In this document: positions 30,414 to 40,300 of the stretch, piece by piece
Layout: every line of letters starts with the position of its first letter
How positions within the stretch are numbered: position 1 is the stretch's first letter
Source of the DNA: an uncultured Alistipes sp.
GTDB lineage: Bacteria > Bacteroidota > Bacteroidia > Bacteroidales > Rikenellaceae
Assembly: GCA_944326035.1 (NCBI GenBank)
Contig: CALVCS010000003.1
Coordinates: forward strand, 124,001-188,000
Direction of reading: 5' to 3'
DNA length: 64,000 nt
Notes under the pieces: generated by a model
Databases searched by the model: none
Told to the model about the DNA's origin: nothing
What the model saw: the letters and a program-made list of their open reading frames with translations, nothing else
Position numbers and translations under genes: made by a program

Positions 30414-31913
30414 TTATTTGATCTCGATGTTCTGGGATTTGTAGTCGAAGAGCTGGTTTTTCCCTTCGCTGTTCGGTTCGATATACTGCATGCCTTCGAA
30501 CGTACCGCCGTTCACGTCATCCAAAACGATGGCCGGACGATAATCCGAAGCCAGGGCTTTGAACGTTACGTTCTTGAAGTGGATGCCGTTGGCGTGGCGG
30601 ATGTACATCCCCCAGGCGGGCAGCTCTTTGAACTGCGAGAATTCGGGGTAGCGGTCGGGCTGTTCGGGAATACCGTCCAGTTCTTCGGGGGTCAGACCCA
30701 CTTTGGCGTAGTAGGGGTTCCCGGCACCCGGGTAGACGATTTCGACGTTTTCGAGCGTCACGTTTTCGATTTTGTATTCGGGCAGACCCACGATGCTGGC
30801 CGGCGAGATGTTACGCGGCAGGTCTTCGATCGGGCCTTCGTAGTTGTAGCCGGCATCGGCTTTGTGGAACGGTACTTCGGCGTAGACATTCTTGATGGTG
30901 ATGTCTTTCATGACGGGTTCTTTCCCGCGGCTCCAACGGTTACCGATACGCAGGTAGATCACGTTCCCGGTGTTGATCGAGCGAACACCGTCTACCAGGA
31001 TGTTTTCGATGTGGGCTCCATCCACGGCAGCGAAGGTGATGGCCGAACGATAGGTGTCGTAGATGGTCATGTTCGTCACGGTGATGTTTTTGAACCCACC
31101 GCGCGATACGGTCCCGAATTTCAGACCGTTGGCGCTCGAACGACCTACGCAGTTGTCGATCAGGACGTTTTCGCACATGTGTTCGAAGCTGTGCGATTTG
31201 AGGCAGAGCACGTCATCGGCAGCGTCGAAGAACGAGTTTTTGATCACTACGTCTTTGCAGTCCACGATGTCGATCCCGTCGTTGTTCCAGTACGATTTGC
31301 TGTCGACGTAGATGTTATCCACGTACAGATTTTGGCACTGGTCGTAGGTCTGGTTCCAGCTGGCCGGGTCGCGCAGGGTGATATCCTTGATGGTGATGTT
31401 TTTGCATTCGCGGAAGTAGATGTTCTGCGGACGGTTCCATTCGCGGGGACGGTCCAGGGTGATGAGGTCGTTCCCGGGGTTGTAGCCGCGGTGGATCAGG
31501 TTCAAACGGTTGTTGGCCGTGATGAAGCCCCGGCCGTTGATCACGCCTTGGCCCGTGATACCGATGTTTTCCTGCTTGATGGCGAAAATCAGGGAGTGCC
31601 AAGCGCATATCTTTTCATACGTATAGTCGAGCGGGTTGGTCGAGCCCAAGAGGGTAGCACCCCGTTCGAGGTGGATCGTCACGTTCGATTTCAGGTAGAT
31701 CGAACCGGTGACGTAGCTGCCGGCGTGGAAGACCAGGCGTCCGCCGCCATTTTCATGGATGAAGTCGATGGCGTACTGAATGGTGTTGGTGTTCAGAGCG
31801 ATGCCGTCGGCTACGGCCCCGAAGTCCTGAACGTCATAGTCTTTGGCCGAGAGCTGGAAAGTGGCCAGCAGGGCGACGGCCAGCGAAAGTAATTTTGTCA
31901 TGCTTGCTTTCAT
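30414..31913 (-). CDS. GH28 family secreted glycosidase
   Basis: A 499-residue GH28 enzyme with Sec signal (cleavage near LSA-KDY). The ATG at 31913 is used; an alternative at 31901 (MTKLLSLA) gives an equally good signal. Catalytic residues are Asn210-Asn211-Asp212 (YWNNDGIDIVDC) and Asp233-Asp234 (DAADDVLCLKSH). Shared features with the 25039 copy, such as RPQNIYFRECKNITIKD and RSSANGLKFGTVSRGGFKN, indicate a fairly recent duplication. It starts 37 bases after the end of the preceding GH28 gene and ends 42 bases before the truncated GH28-like gene, so it is firmly inside the operon. Confidence 0.88.
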   Translation of the reverse strand: MKASMTKLLSLAVALLATFQLSAKDYDVQDFGAVADGIALNTNTIQYAIDFIHENGGGRLVFHAGSYVTGSIYLKSNVTIHLERGATLLGSTNPLDYTYEKICAWHSLIFAIKQENIGITGQGVINGRGFITANNRLNLIHRGYNPGNDLITLDRPREWNRPQNIYFRECKNITIKDITLRDPASWNQTYDQCQNLYVDNIYVDSKSYWNNDGIDIVDCKDVVIKNSFFDAADDVLCLKSHSFEHMCENVLIDNCVGRSSANGLKFGTVSRGGFKNITVTNMTIYDTYRSAITFAAVDGAHIENILVDGVRSINTGNVIYLRIGNRWSRGKEPVMKDITIKNVYAEVPFHKADAGYNYEGPIEDLPRNISPASIVGLPEYKIENVTLENVEIVYPGAGNPYYAKVGLTPEELDGIPEQPDRYPEFSQFKELPAWGMYIRHANGIHFKNVTFKALASDYRPAIVLDDVNGGTFEGMQYIEPNSEGKNQLFDYKSQNIEIK

Positions 31914-31950
31914 GGTGAGGTTAGTTTGATTTATGTTTTGAATTCTTTAT

Positions 31951-33435
31951 TTATTTCTTTTGAACGAGTCCGGTAGTTTTATAGGTGTGGAGTTGTTTCT
32001 TGCCGCCACCCGGTTCGATATAGGTGATATCTTCGAGCAGCGCCCCATCGACCTGTTGCAGCACCATGGCCGGACGATAGTCGCGGGCGAGGGCTTTGAA
32101 CGTGATGTTTTCCAGGGTCAGGTTTTTGGCGTGACGAACGTAGAGACCCCAGGCCGGCAGCTCTTTGAACTGCGAGAATTCGGGATAGCGGTCGGCTTGT
32201 TCGGGAATGGCATCCAGATCGGCCGGTTTCAGCCCGCAGTAGGCATAGTTGGGGTTCCCGCCGCCGGGATAGACCAGTTCGATGTTGCGCAGGGTGACGT
32301 TTTCGATGTCATGGCCTTCCAGCCCCACGATGCTGGCCGGCGAGATGTTGCGCGGCAGGTCTTCGATCGGCCCTTCGTAGTCGTATCCGGCATCGGGTTT
32401 GGTGGCCGGGATTTCGCAGTACATGTTCTGGATGGTCACGTTTTTGAGGGTGCCCACACTGCGTCCTTCGCCCATCCAGCGTTTGCCGATACGCAGGTAG
32501 ATGGCATTGCCGGTGTTGTAGGCGTAGAGACTGTCGACCAGAATGTCTTCCACCTGGCCACCGTCGGGCGTGGCGATGGTGATGGCCGAACGGTAGGTGT
32601 CGTACACCTTGTTGTTGATGATGCGGATGTTTTTGTAGCCGCCGGCCGACACCGTTCCGAATTTGATCCCGCTGGCGCTCGAACGGGCCACGCAGTTCCG
32701 GATTTCGATGTTTTCGCAACGGCTGTTGGCGTCATGTGATTTGAGGCAGATGGCGTCGTCCGTAGCGTCGATGAAGCTGTTGAGCACCTTCATGTCTTTG
32801 CAGTCCACGATGTCCAGCCCGTCGTTGTTCCAGTAGGCTTTGCTGTCGACGGTGATGCCGTCCAGCACGATGTTGCTGCACTGATCGTAGGTCTGTACCC
32901 AGTCGCAGGTGTTTTTGATCAGGATGCCCTGGATTTTGACGTTATCGCATTCGCGCAGGTAGATGCCCCGCGGACGGCGGCGACTGGGACGGTCGTATTT
33001 GAGATCGTCGTCGAGAATGCCCTGATGGATCTGGTCCATCATATTGTAGGCCAGGGCCCGGCCCTGCCCGTCGATCACGCCTTTCCCGGTGATGGCGATG
33101 TTGTCCACCTCCTTGGCATAGATCAGCGCGCAGTAAGGAGTTTCCAGGTTGTAGTCGTAAGGGTTCGTCGAACCCACCAGGACGGCCCCTTCATTGAGGT
33201 TGATCGTCACGTTGGGTTTCAGAAAGAGGGTCCCTGTCAGGTAGCGTCCCACATAGAATTGCAGAGTTCCACCCCCCTTTTCACTGATGTAGTCGATGGC
33301 TTTTTGGATGGCCGTCGTGTTGAGGGTGGTCCCGTTGGACTTGATGCCGAACAGGGAGGCGTTGTAGTCTTTGGCCGATACCTGGGTCAGGCAGAGCAGG
33401 CCGAGCAGCAGCGCCGCAAGGTTACGTTTGTTCAT
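31951..33435 (-). CDS. GH28 family secreted glycosidase
   Basis: A 494-residue GH28 enzyme with Sec signal (MNKRNLAALLLGLLCLTQVS, then AKDY). Catalytic Asn203-Asn204-Asp205 (YWNNDGLDIVDC) and Asp226-Asp227 (DATDDAICLKSHD) are present. It is the sister of the copy at 18938: both have GIKSNGTTLNTT, VARSSASGIKFGTVSAGGYK, a GKRW loop and a C-terminal YIEPGGGKKQ. The sisters sit as the second gene and the last gene of the same operon. The gap to the upstream GH106 is 116 bases. The expected substrate is an alpha-galacturonosyl bond in rhamnogalacturonan or homogalacturonan. Confidence 0.88.
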   Translation of the reverse strand: MNKRNLAALLLGLLCLTQVSAKDYNASLFGIKSNGTTLNTTAIQKAIDYISEKGGGTLQFYVGRYLTGTLFLKPNVTINLNEGAVLVGSTNPYDYNLETPYCALIYAKEVDNIAITGKGVIDGQGRALAYNMMDQIHQGILDDDLKYDRPSRRRPRGIYLRECDNVKIQGILIKNTCDWVQTYDQCSNIVLDGITVDSKAYWNNDGLDIVDCKDMKVLNSFIDATDDAICLKSHDANSRCENIEIRNCVARSSASGIKFGTVSAGGYKNIRIINNKVYDTYRSAITIATPDGGQVEDILVDSLYAYNTGNAIYLRIGKRWMGEGRSVGTLKNVTIQNMYCEIPATKPDAGYDYEGPIEDLPRNISPASIVGLEGHDIENVTLRNIELVYPGGGNPNYAYCGLKPADLDAIPEQADRYPEFSQFKELPAWGLYVRHAKNLTLENITFKALARDYRPAMVLQQVDGALLEDITYIEPGGGKKQLHTYKTTGLVQKK

Positions 33436-33551
33436 TTTGATAAGAGCTGTTTGGTTAGTTTAGGTTATCGCTCTGAGGGGTCGGACGCGGGGGAACCGAC
33501 CGCTTCAGAAGAGGATAAGCCCCGGAGACCATTCTCCAGGGCTTAGTAGGG

Positions 33552-36425
33552 TTACTTATATAAGGTGACGGGACCGACCATGCCCATCGACTGAACGAGT
33601 TGTTCTTTCCGTCCGGCCGTAAATTTCTGGGCGGTTTCGTTGTCGGTCAGGGTGTGCATGTAGTTCCCCATGTTGGTGACGACGCGTACTTCGATCTGGT
33701 TGGTACCCGGGCGAAGCAGGTCGGCGATGTCGTAGATGCGGTAGCCGAACCATTTCACGGGGCAGGCCTCTCCGTTGACGTAGAGTTCGTTGATACCCCA
33801 GACTTTCCCCAAATTGAGAATATGTTCGCCGGGGTTTTCCACTTCGAACGAGGTGCGATAGACAACCGTTCCGGTGAAGTTGACGAATTCGGTCTCTTTC
33901 AGATCGACGGGAGAATCCATGTGGGTGGTCTTGACCCAACCTTCGCGGGAGTGGTGCAGTTCGACTTCCCAATCGGTCAGGGTTTGGGTGTCGCTGCCCG
34001 AAACCGGCAGCGGATTCCACATCGGGCCCTTCTTTTCCCGGTCGAAGACGATCAGACGCGATTCGGCCGGACCCATATTCAGGTCGTAACTGCCGTCCTC
34101 GTTCAGTTCGATGCGGTATTTTTCGCCGGTATTGGCGTCCCAAACCCACGGATAGCGCTTGCGGGTGATCGTTTCCGAGAAGGTGATCCGGGAACGTTTC
34201 GGTTCGTGCATGTGGGCGTTCAGGAAGAAGAACAGTTGGCTGTCGTCGTCGGTGACGTAGCGGTTCTGCATCAGGAACCGATCGGGCGTATCGATGGTCA
34301 GATAGTGCGGAATGTCGTACTTTTCCATCACCTCTTTATACCATTCCAGGTAGTGGCCGTCGGCGGGTTTTTCGAGCAGGATGAACTGATCGGGGAAGGT
34401 TTTGAGTTTTTCCACCCACTCTTTGACCTCCTGGTCGCGTTGTTGGTAGTTGAGCAGCCCCAGCGATTTGGAGGGGTAGCAGCCGATGCAGAAGACCCGA
34501 CCGCCTTGCGAAACCATCTCATACAGTTTGGCCAGGGTGGCGGCGCTGGTGCCGGATACTTCGATCAGGAAGAGCGTGCCGTAGGCTTTGGGCCCGTAGC
34601 AGAGTTTCCCGTCGCGCACTTCGCTCTGACCGATCATGATTTCGGTCGTGATGTCGGCGGCTCCGCCGTTTTTGTGGATCGCTTCCCACACCAGCGGCAT
34701 GTACGGAACATTGAGCTCTTCGGGGAAGGGATCGGTCTTGACGCCTTCATCGGTCCACATGTCGTAGTTGGCCGTCAGCAACGCGATGTCGGTATACATG
34801 TCGGCGTTCTGCAACTGCGAGGAGAGACGGGCTTTGTACTGGTTGAGGTATTTGAAGTACGGCCAGTAGTTGTTGTTTTCGTTGTGGTAGGAGCCGTACT
34901 GCACCCATCCCGGGAAGGGTGCTTCGGGGGGCGAGTAGTTGAAACCGTGCCATACCGAGTGCGTTACCCCGGAGATGATGCTCATGTCGGACCCGATCTT
35001 CAGGAACTCGAGCGTGGCGTTGAAGACGTTGTAGGTGTTGGTCATCTCTTCGCAGCTCATGATCCGGCGGCCGGCCAGGTGCATGGCCGAAGAGACAAAC
35101 TTATTGATATACGTATAGCCTCGTCCGCGGCGATAGTCTTCGTCGCCCATCTCTTCGCCCAGACGGTGTTTCAACCAGTTCGAGGTCCAGGATTCGCCTT
35201 CGGGGATGGTATAGTAGAGGCTGTTTTCCAATTGGAAGAGCCCGCGGCCATAGGCCTGGGCACGCGAGTCGACGCCTTTGTCACGGCACCATTCCACATA
35301 GGTCATGATGTAGCGTTCGAACAGCAGTTCGGCTTTGGTGAGTTCGAAGTCGAAGCGCATGCGGTTGAGTTCGGCCTGCAGTTCGGGGCTTTTGGTTGCG
35401 CCTACGTTGCCTTTGATGACGGCTCCCAGACGTCCCGTCTTCAACAGAATGAACGGCAGATAGGGCATCATATCGTAACCGCGGCGTTTTTTGAACTCTT
35501 CGGCGAAGTCCGAGGTCCAGTTGCTGCCTTCCAGTTCGAGACTGTCGGCGAAGAAGGCGCGGATATGCTCTTTGAGCGGGCCGGTTTTGCGTTCGATGGT
35601 ATCGGACATGTGGTCCAGATAGCGGCGAACGGCCCCTTTATCCATGTGGTTGAGGATGGTTCCGGCGGCTCCGGGGGCTCCGTTGATGACGCTGGCGAAG
35701 GCGGTGATTTTGACCGTCGCATATAAATAGTGTACGCCGGCGGGTACATCGACACGGATAATTTCGTCGTGGCGCTTGTCGGAGACATCCACGGCATCCG
35801 CGAGGCTGTTCATCGGATCGGGCACCAGTTTCAGGGAGATGATCTCGAATTCGCGACGGGGGTTGGGGTCGGTGACCTGCGGGTCGACGTTTTTGAAGAT
35901 GGCCAGTTGGGACACTTCATAAGTGGTGGGACCTTCGATCTTTTCGGCGTCGATGTAGACAGCCTGGGCGCGGTCGTTGCCTTTGAGGTCTTCCGAGCCG
36001 AAGGGCCATCCCGAGCCGACGATCAGGTCGCAGGTCATATCCAGTTTTTTGGCTTCGGCGAAGGTGACGTTGAGCATGTCGATCCATTCGTCGCTGAGCC
36101 ATTTGAGGGATTTTTTACCCAGGTCGTCGCCGGTGGTCGGGAAGGAGATCGGGTTGATTTCCACTCCGCCGATGCCGGCATTTTTGAGCAGGTGCAGTTC
36201 GCGCACCAATTCGCCGGCTTCCACTTTGTCTCCGTTCCACCACCAACGTACGAAGGGATGGTATTTGGAGGCCGGGTTTTGGAACTGTTTGTAAAGATCG
36301 GAGTCGAAGCTCAGCTCGTTGCGTTTGGCCTTGACGGCGACGTCGGCCAGGGCGGGGGATACGGCGATCACCAGGGCTCCTCCGGCCAACATGGCGCTGC
36401 GCTTCAGAAAGGTTCTTCTGTCCAT
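33552..36425 (-). CDS. GH106 alpha-L-rhamnosidase-like enzyme (first gene of the operon)
   Basis: A 957-residue GH106-type protein opening the nine-gene operon. The N-terminus MDRRTFLKRSAMLAGGALV is the best twin-arginine match of the three (RRTFLK), with cleavage near PALA-DVA. Conserved blocks are FVRWWWNGDKVEAGEL, GVEINPISFPT, PEGESWTSN (about residue 409), SCEEMTNTY (about 459), and the C-terminal sandwich LNLGKVWGINELYVNGE with WFGYRIYDIADLL. Family members hydrolyse alpha-L-rhamnosyl bonds in pectin. Upstream is a 0.9-kb region shared with a divergent GH2 gene, which must contain the operon promoter. I see no regulator or transporter gene on either side. Confidence 0.86.
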   Translation of the reverse strand: MDRRTFLKRSAMLAGGALVIAVSPALADVAVKAKRNELSFDSDLYKQFQNPASKYHPFVRWWWNGDKVEAGELVRELHLLKNAGIGGVEINPISFPTTGDDLGKKSLKWLSDEWIDMLNVTFAEAKKLDMTCDLIVGSGWPFGSEDLKGNDRAQAVYIDAEKIEGPTTYEVSQLAIFKNVDPQVTDPNPRREFEIISLKLVPDPMNSLADAVDVSDKRHDEIIRVDVPAGVHYLYATVKITAFASVINGAPGAAGTILNHMDKGAVRRYLDHMSDTIERKTGPLKEHIRAFFADSLELEGSNWTSDFAEEFKKRRGYDMMPYLPFILLKTGRLGAVIKGNVGATKSPELQAELNRMRFDFELTKAELLFERYIMTYVEWCRDKGVDSRAQAYGRGLFQLENSLYYTIPEGESWTSNWLKHRLGEEMGDEDYRRGRGYTYINKFVSSAMHLAGRRIMSCEEMTNTYNVFNATLEFLKIGSDMSIISGVTHSVWHGFNYSPPEAPFPGWVQYGSYHNENNNYWPYFKYLNQYKARLSSQLQNADMYTDIALLTANYDMWTDEGVKTDPFPEELNVPYMPLVWEAIHKNGGAADITTEIMIGQSEVRDGKLCYGPKAYGTLFLIEVSGTSAATLAKLYEMVSQGGRVFCIGCYPSKSLGLLNYQQRDQEVKEWVEKLKTFPDQFILLEKPADGHYLEWYKEVMEKYDIPHYLTIDTPDRFLMQNRYVTDDDSQLFFFLNAHMHEPKRSRITFSETITRKRYPWVWDANTGEKYRIELNEDGSYDLNMGPAESRLIVFDREKKGPMWNPLPVSGSDTQTLTDWEVELHHSREGWVKTTHMDSPVDLKETEFVNFTGTVVYRTSFEVENPGEHILNLGKVWGINELYVNGEACPVKWFGYRIYDIADLLRPGTNQIEVRVVTNMGNYMHTLTDNETAQKFTAGRKEQLVQSMGMVGPVTLYK

Positions 36426-36782
36426 CGGTCAGTTATTTTGTCAGTACTTTCAGGTATGAAAGGGTTACGTATGAGGGTTTGGGTTGGAGTCATTCCGGTA
36501 ACCGGAGGCATCGGAATGAGGATCCAGGAAGCAAAAATTTTTACGAAATTAAGGATAATATTCGAGATTTCCTCGTCTTGCCGATCGTAGTAAGAGCCGA
36601 GACGGTCGAATTCGGTTTTTGGGAGGGGGTGCTAAAATTTTACGGGGGTGGTTCTGCCTGTTAATAAACGTTTCGGCGGAGAGGAGGGCGTGAGAATTTT
36701 AACAAAAAAATCGATTTTTCTGTTACATAAAATGGGTTATGTCTCGAAATTACCACGAAATTGAAGGTGCAGGAAGATTTTT

Positions 36783-36802
36783 AGAGTAGTATAGAGTAGT
36801 AT
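36783..36802. repeat. Two tandem copies of AGAGTAGTAT
   Basis: Two exact adjacent 10-base copies (36783-36792 and 36793-36802), followed by AG. The spacing of one helical turn is what a dimeric activator would see on one face of the DNA. It lies 358 bases from the first GH106 gene and 546 bases from GH2. Confidence 0.55.
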
Positions 36803-36910
36803 AGAAAACGGGAAGAGGGTCGTTTTGTACGTTCGGCTGACCCGAAGGGGGCCGGGGCAGAATCGGAGGGTGAACCTGGATCGAAAAGTGGTTTTGGGAA
36901 TCGTATTTTG

Positions 36911-37105
36911 GCGAGCCCTCTTTTCGGGGGCCCGACCCGTCGGATGGAGACTTGGTTCCCTGGGTGAGGCATCCCCTTTTCTCGGGAGATGAGGCTCCGG
37001 GGAGACGAGGTCTTTCTTTCCGTGCGGAGGGCCCCTCTGCCCAAGTGATGAGCCTCTTGCACCGCACGGAGGAGCCCTTTCCCGTGAGGTGAACTCCTCT
37101 TTTCC
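36911..37105. repeat. Degenerate GC-rich short repeats
   Basis: Copies sharing a GAG, two or three bases, CC, pyrimidines, then TTTTC or TTTCC core appear at about 36911-36930, 36964-36987, 37069-37090 and 37086-37105, with poorer copies between. Spacing is irregular, and no translation or RNA feature explains them. Confidence 0.35.
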
Positions 37106-37189
37106 TTATGTGGTCTCTACGCGGCGAAACTCCTCGTACGCTTCGGTCGAGAGCGGCAGTCGGGATTATGATATCTGGGAGAGAATCGC

Positions 37190-37197
37190 TATATTTG
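37190..37197 (+). promoter_or_regulatory. Candidate -7 element for the GH2 gene
   Basis: TATATTTG matches the consensus and lies 152 bases before the GH2 start. No TTTG is present at the expected distance upstream, so the promoter may be activator-dependent or the match may be chance. Confidence 0.35.
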
Positions 37198-37348
37198 TTT
37201 CTCTTGCATCGGGCGTTGCCCTGGTGACGGGACGAGCCCTTTTGACTTTGGGGAATGCTTCGGGTGATTCCTACGGCGAGTTGCCTCCGAAGGGTTATCT
37301 CCCGCGGTTTGTTGTTTTTTGAACCCCCTAACGAATTAAAATCCGATC

Positions 37349-40300
37349 ATGACAGCGATGAAAAAACTGACGCTATTTTTCCTGTTGGGTGCCGTGAGTG
37401 TGTCGGCGCAGGATAAATTCGCCGATATTGCGACGGGACATTATCAGTTGCGGCGCGAACGGCTTGTCGAACCCCAACCGCCCCGTTTGGATACGGTGTG
37501 GCTGCCGGTGGATCACGATCCCGAAGCGGTTTTTGCCCCCATGGAGGTGATCGATACCCCGGAAGAGCTGCAGGCCGAGCTGGATCGGATGAAGGCACAG
37601 TATGCGCCTTTTCTGCGGAATGTGGCGCCTCCGTTGGAGACCCTGCGGCAGCGGATGGCGTTGAAAACGTTCGACTGGCGGATCGAGACGCCTGAGGATC
37701 GGGGAAATTTGCCGGCTGTCTTGCGGGGCGAAGGGAGTTGGGAAACGGTATCGATTCCCCATTTCGGAGCCCCGCTGGGGCGGGCGGTGACCTACTACCG
37801 CAAAGAGGTGGAGGTGCCGGCCGAGATGTTGGGCACCGGATCGTTGTTTGTCTGCTTCAAAGGGGTGGACTATAAGGCCCAGGTCTACTGGAACGGTAAT
37901 TTGGTGGGGACCCATACCGGATTTTTTGCCCCCTTCGAATGCGAGATTTCGAAAGAGGCACGTCCCGGAAAAAACGTGCTGTTGGTCAAGGTCGAGAACG
38001 ACTACACCACCACGGGAACCAGTATTGCCCGTGAAAATGTACGCGGGGATAAAATTTATGCCGCTACGGGGCTCGGATACGATGATCCGGAGGTGGGGTG
38101 GCACCACTGTCCGGCCGGGATGGGCATCTACCAGGATTGTTACCTCGAGGCGCGGGCCGACATGCATGTGAACGATATTTTCGTACGGCCCCTGCCCGAC
38201 GATGCGGCGGCCGAGGCCTGGATTGAGATCAATAACTACGATTCGGTACAGCAACGCACGCAGCTGTTGATTTCGGTGTTCGGGCAGAATTTCGAGCAGA
38301 CTGTGGTACGGGATCTGACATATACACCCCGCTCGACCTATGTGCCGGGGGTGGGCGACCTGGCCAAACCGACCGACAACCAAAGCATCGAACTGAAAAT
38401 GGGTTATGGGGTCAACTTTGTGCGGGTGCCGCTCGATATGAAAGGCTTCCGGTGGTGGGAGCCCGATCATCCGTGGCTCTATCAGATTCAGGTCAGCGTG
38501 TTGGACAGCACCGGTCGGAAGCTCGACGGTGCGGTGCGTCAGTTCGGGATGCGGACCTTTACGATGGATACCCTGAGTCGTCCGCGCGGGATGATGTACC
38601 TGAACGGACGTCCCATCCGGTTGCGGGGTGCCAACACGATGGGCCATCTGCAACAGTGCGTTTTCAAAGGCGATACCACGCAGCTGATCGAAGACATTCT
38701 GTTGGCCAAGATCTGTCACATGAACTATCTGCGGTTGACGCAGCGTCCGGTACAGCCTGAAATCTACGATATGTGCGATCGGTTGGGGTTGTTGAATCAG
38801 GCCGACCTGCCGTTGTTCGGTAGCCTGCGCCGCAACCTGATGGCCGAAGCCGTCAAACAGGTCGAAGAGATGGAACGTCTGGTCCGCTCTCACCCCAGTA
38901 CCATTATGGTTTCCTATATCAATGAACGATTCCCGAATGCCGAGGGGCAGCCTCAGCGCAGTTTTGCCGAGTTGGAAGAGTACGAACGACTGTTTCAGGC
39001 GTTCGATCAGGCGGTCTTGCTGGCCAATCCCGATCGGGTGATCAAGGCGGGGGACGGGGATTACGATCCGCCCTCTCCGGGACTGCCCGACAACCATTGC
39101 TACAACGGATGGTATAACGGTCACGGTCTGGGACTGGGCAAGATGCACAAAGGATATTGGCAGATGGTCAAGCCCGACTGGTATTATGCCTGCGGGGAGT
39201 TCGGATCCGAAGGGCTCGATCCGGTGGAGGTGATGTACAAATACTATCCGGCATCGTGGTTGCCGCACTCGCCGGCCGAGGAGCGGACCTGGACCGCCAA
39301 CCGGATTCCGCAGGCCCAAACCCATCGTTTCCACTATATGTGGTATAATACGCAGCATACGTTGCAGGATTGGGTGGATGCCAGCTGGGAACATCAGCGT
39401 TGGGTGATCAAGTTTACCACGGAGGCCTTCCGACGGGACAATCGGATGGTGTCGTTTGCCATCCATCTGTTCATCGATGCCTTCCCGTCCGGGTGGATGA
39501 AGACGATCATGGATGTGGACCGCCAACCCAAACCGGCCTATTTTGCCTACCGGGAGGCGTTGACGCCGTTGATGACCTCGCTGAGAACCGACCGTTGGAA
39601 CTATTTCGCCGGTGAACCGATTGCGGTGGAGGCGTGGGTCAGCAACGATACCGATCGGGTGCCCGAAGGCTATACGCTCAGCTATCAGCTCGAACGGGGG
39701 AATCGGGTGATTTTTGCCCATCGCATTCCGGTTGAGGTGTCGGTTTGTGCGTCTGCCTATCAAGGGTCGATTGCGTTCGAGGCCCCGAAGGTGTCGAAAC
39801 GGACGACCTATCGTCTGCGGGTGTCGCTCAACGATGCGGAAGGCAAGCCCGTGCAACAGAACGTAGAGACGTTGGAGGTTTTCCCGGCAACGCGACCCAT
39901 CGCCCGGAAGGTCTATGCGTTGGGGAATAAGGCGCAGGCTTTGCGTGAAGAGATTGGGTGTCAGTCGGTTGCCATCCTGGCGGATGCACAGGTGGTGCTG
40001 ATCGACGATTTTGCGGCTTATGAACGCGAGCGGTCGGCCATCGACGCTTGGGTGGCTCGAGGCGGTAAGGCGCTTTTGCTGGAGCTGCCGGCCGGGGAGT
40101 ACACGGTGGCGGATACACCGGTGCAGGTGGAGAATACGACCATGGGCCAATACTATTTCGCTTCGCCGCTGGTGGATGCTCCGGTTATGAAAACGTTCCG
40201 GCCGAAGGATTTCTGGTTCTGGTACGATCCGGCGGTGGGGTATGTCACTCCGTTGTTGGGACAGACTCTGTCGGCTCCAGCCTGGACGCCGCTGGTGTTG

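Larger units (their letters stand above)
36426..37348. other. 923-base divergent control region between the GH28/GH106 operon and GH2
   Basis: No credible gene is present; the frames of 60-105 codons overlap each other and lack starts and homology. Three things are visible. A tandem 10-base repeat AGAGTAGTAT occurs at 36783-36802. GC-rich degenerate repeats with a GAG..CC..CTTTTC core occur at about 36911-37105. A TATATTTG -7-like element on the plus strand at 37190-37197 points to the GH2 gene. I did not find a clean minus-strand promoter for the operon, although A/T-rich stretches at about 36690-36740 would be a natural place. Confidence 0.5.
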
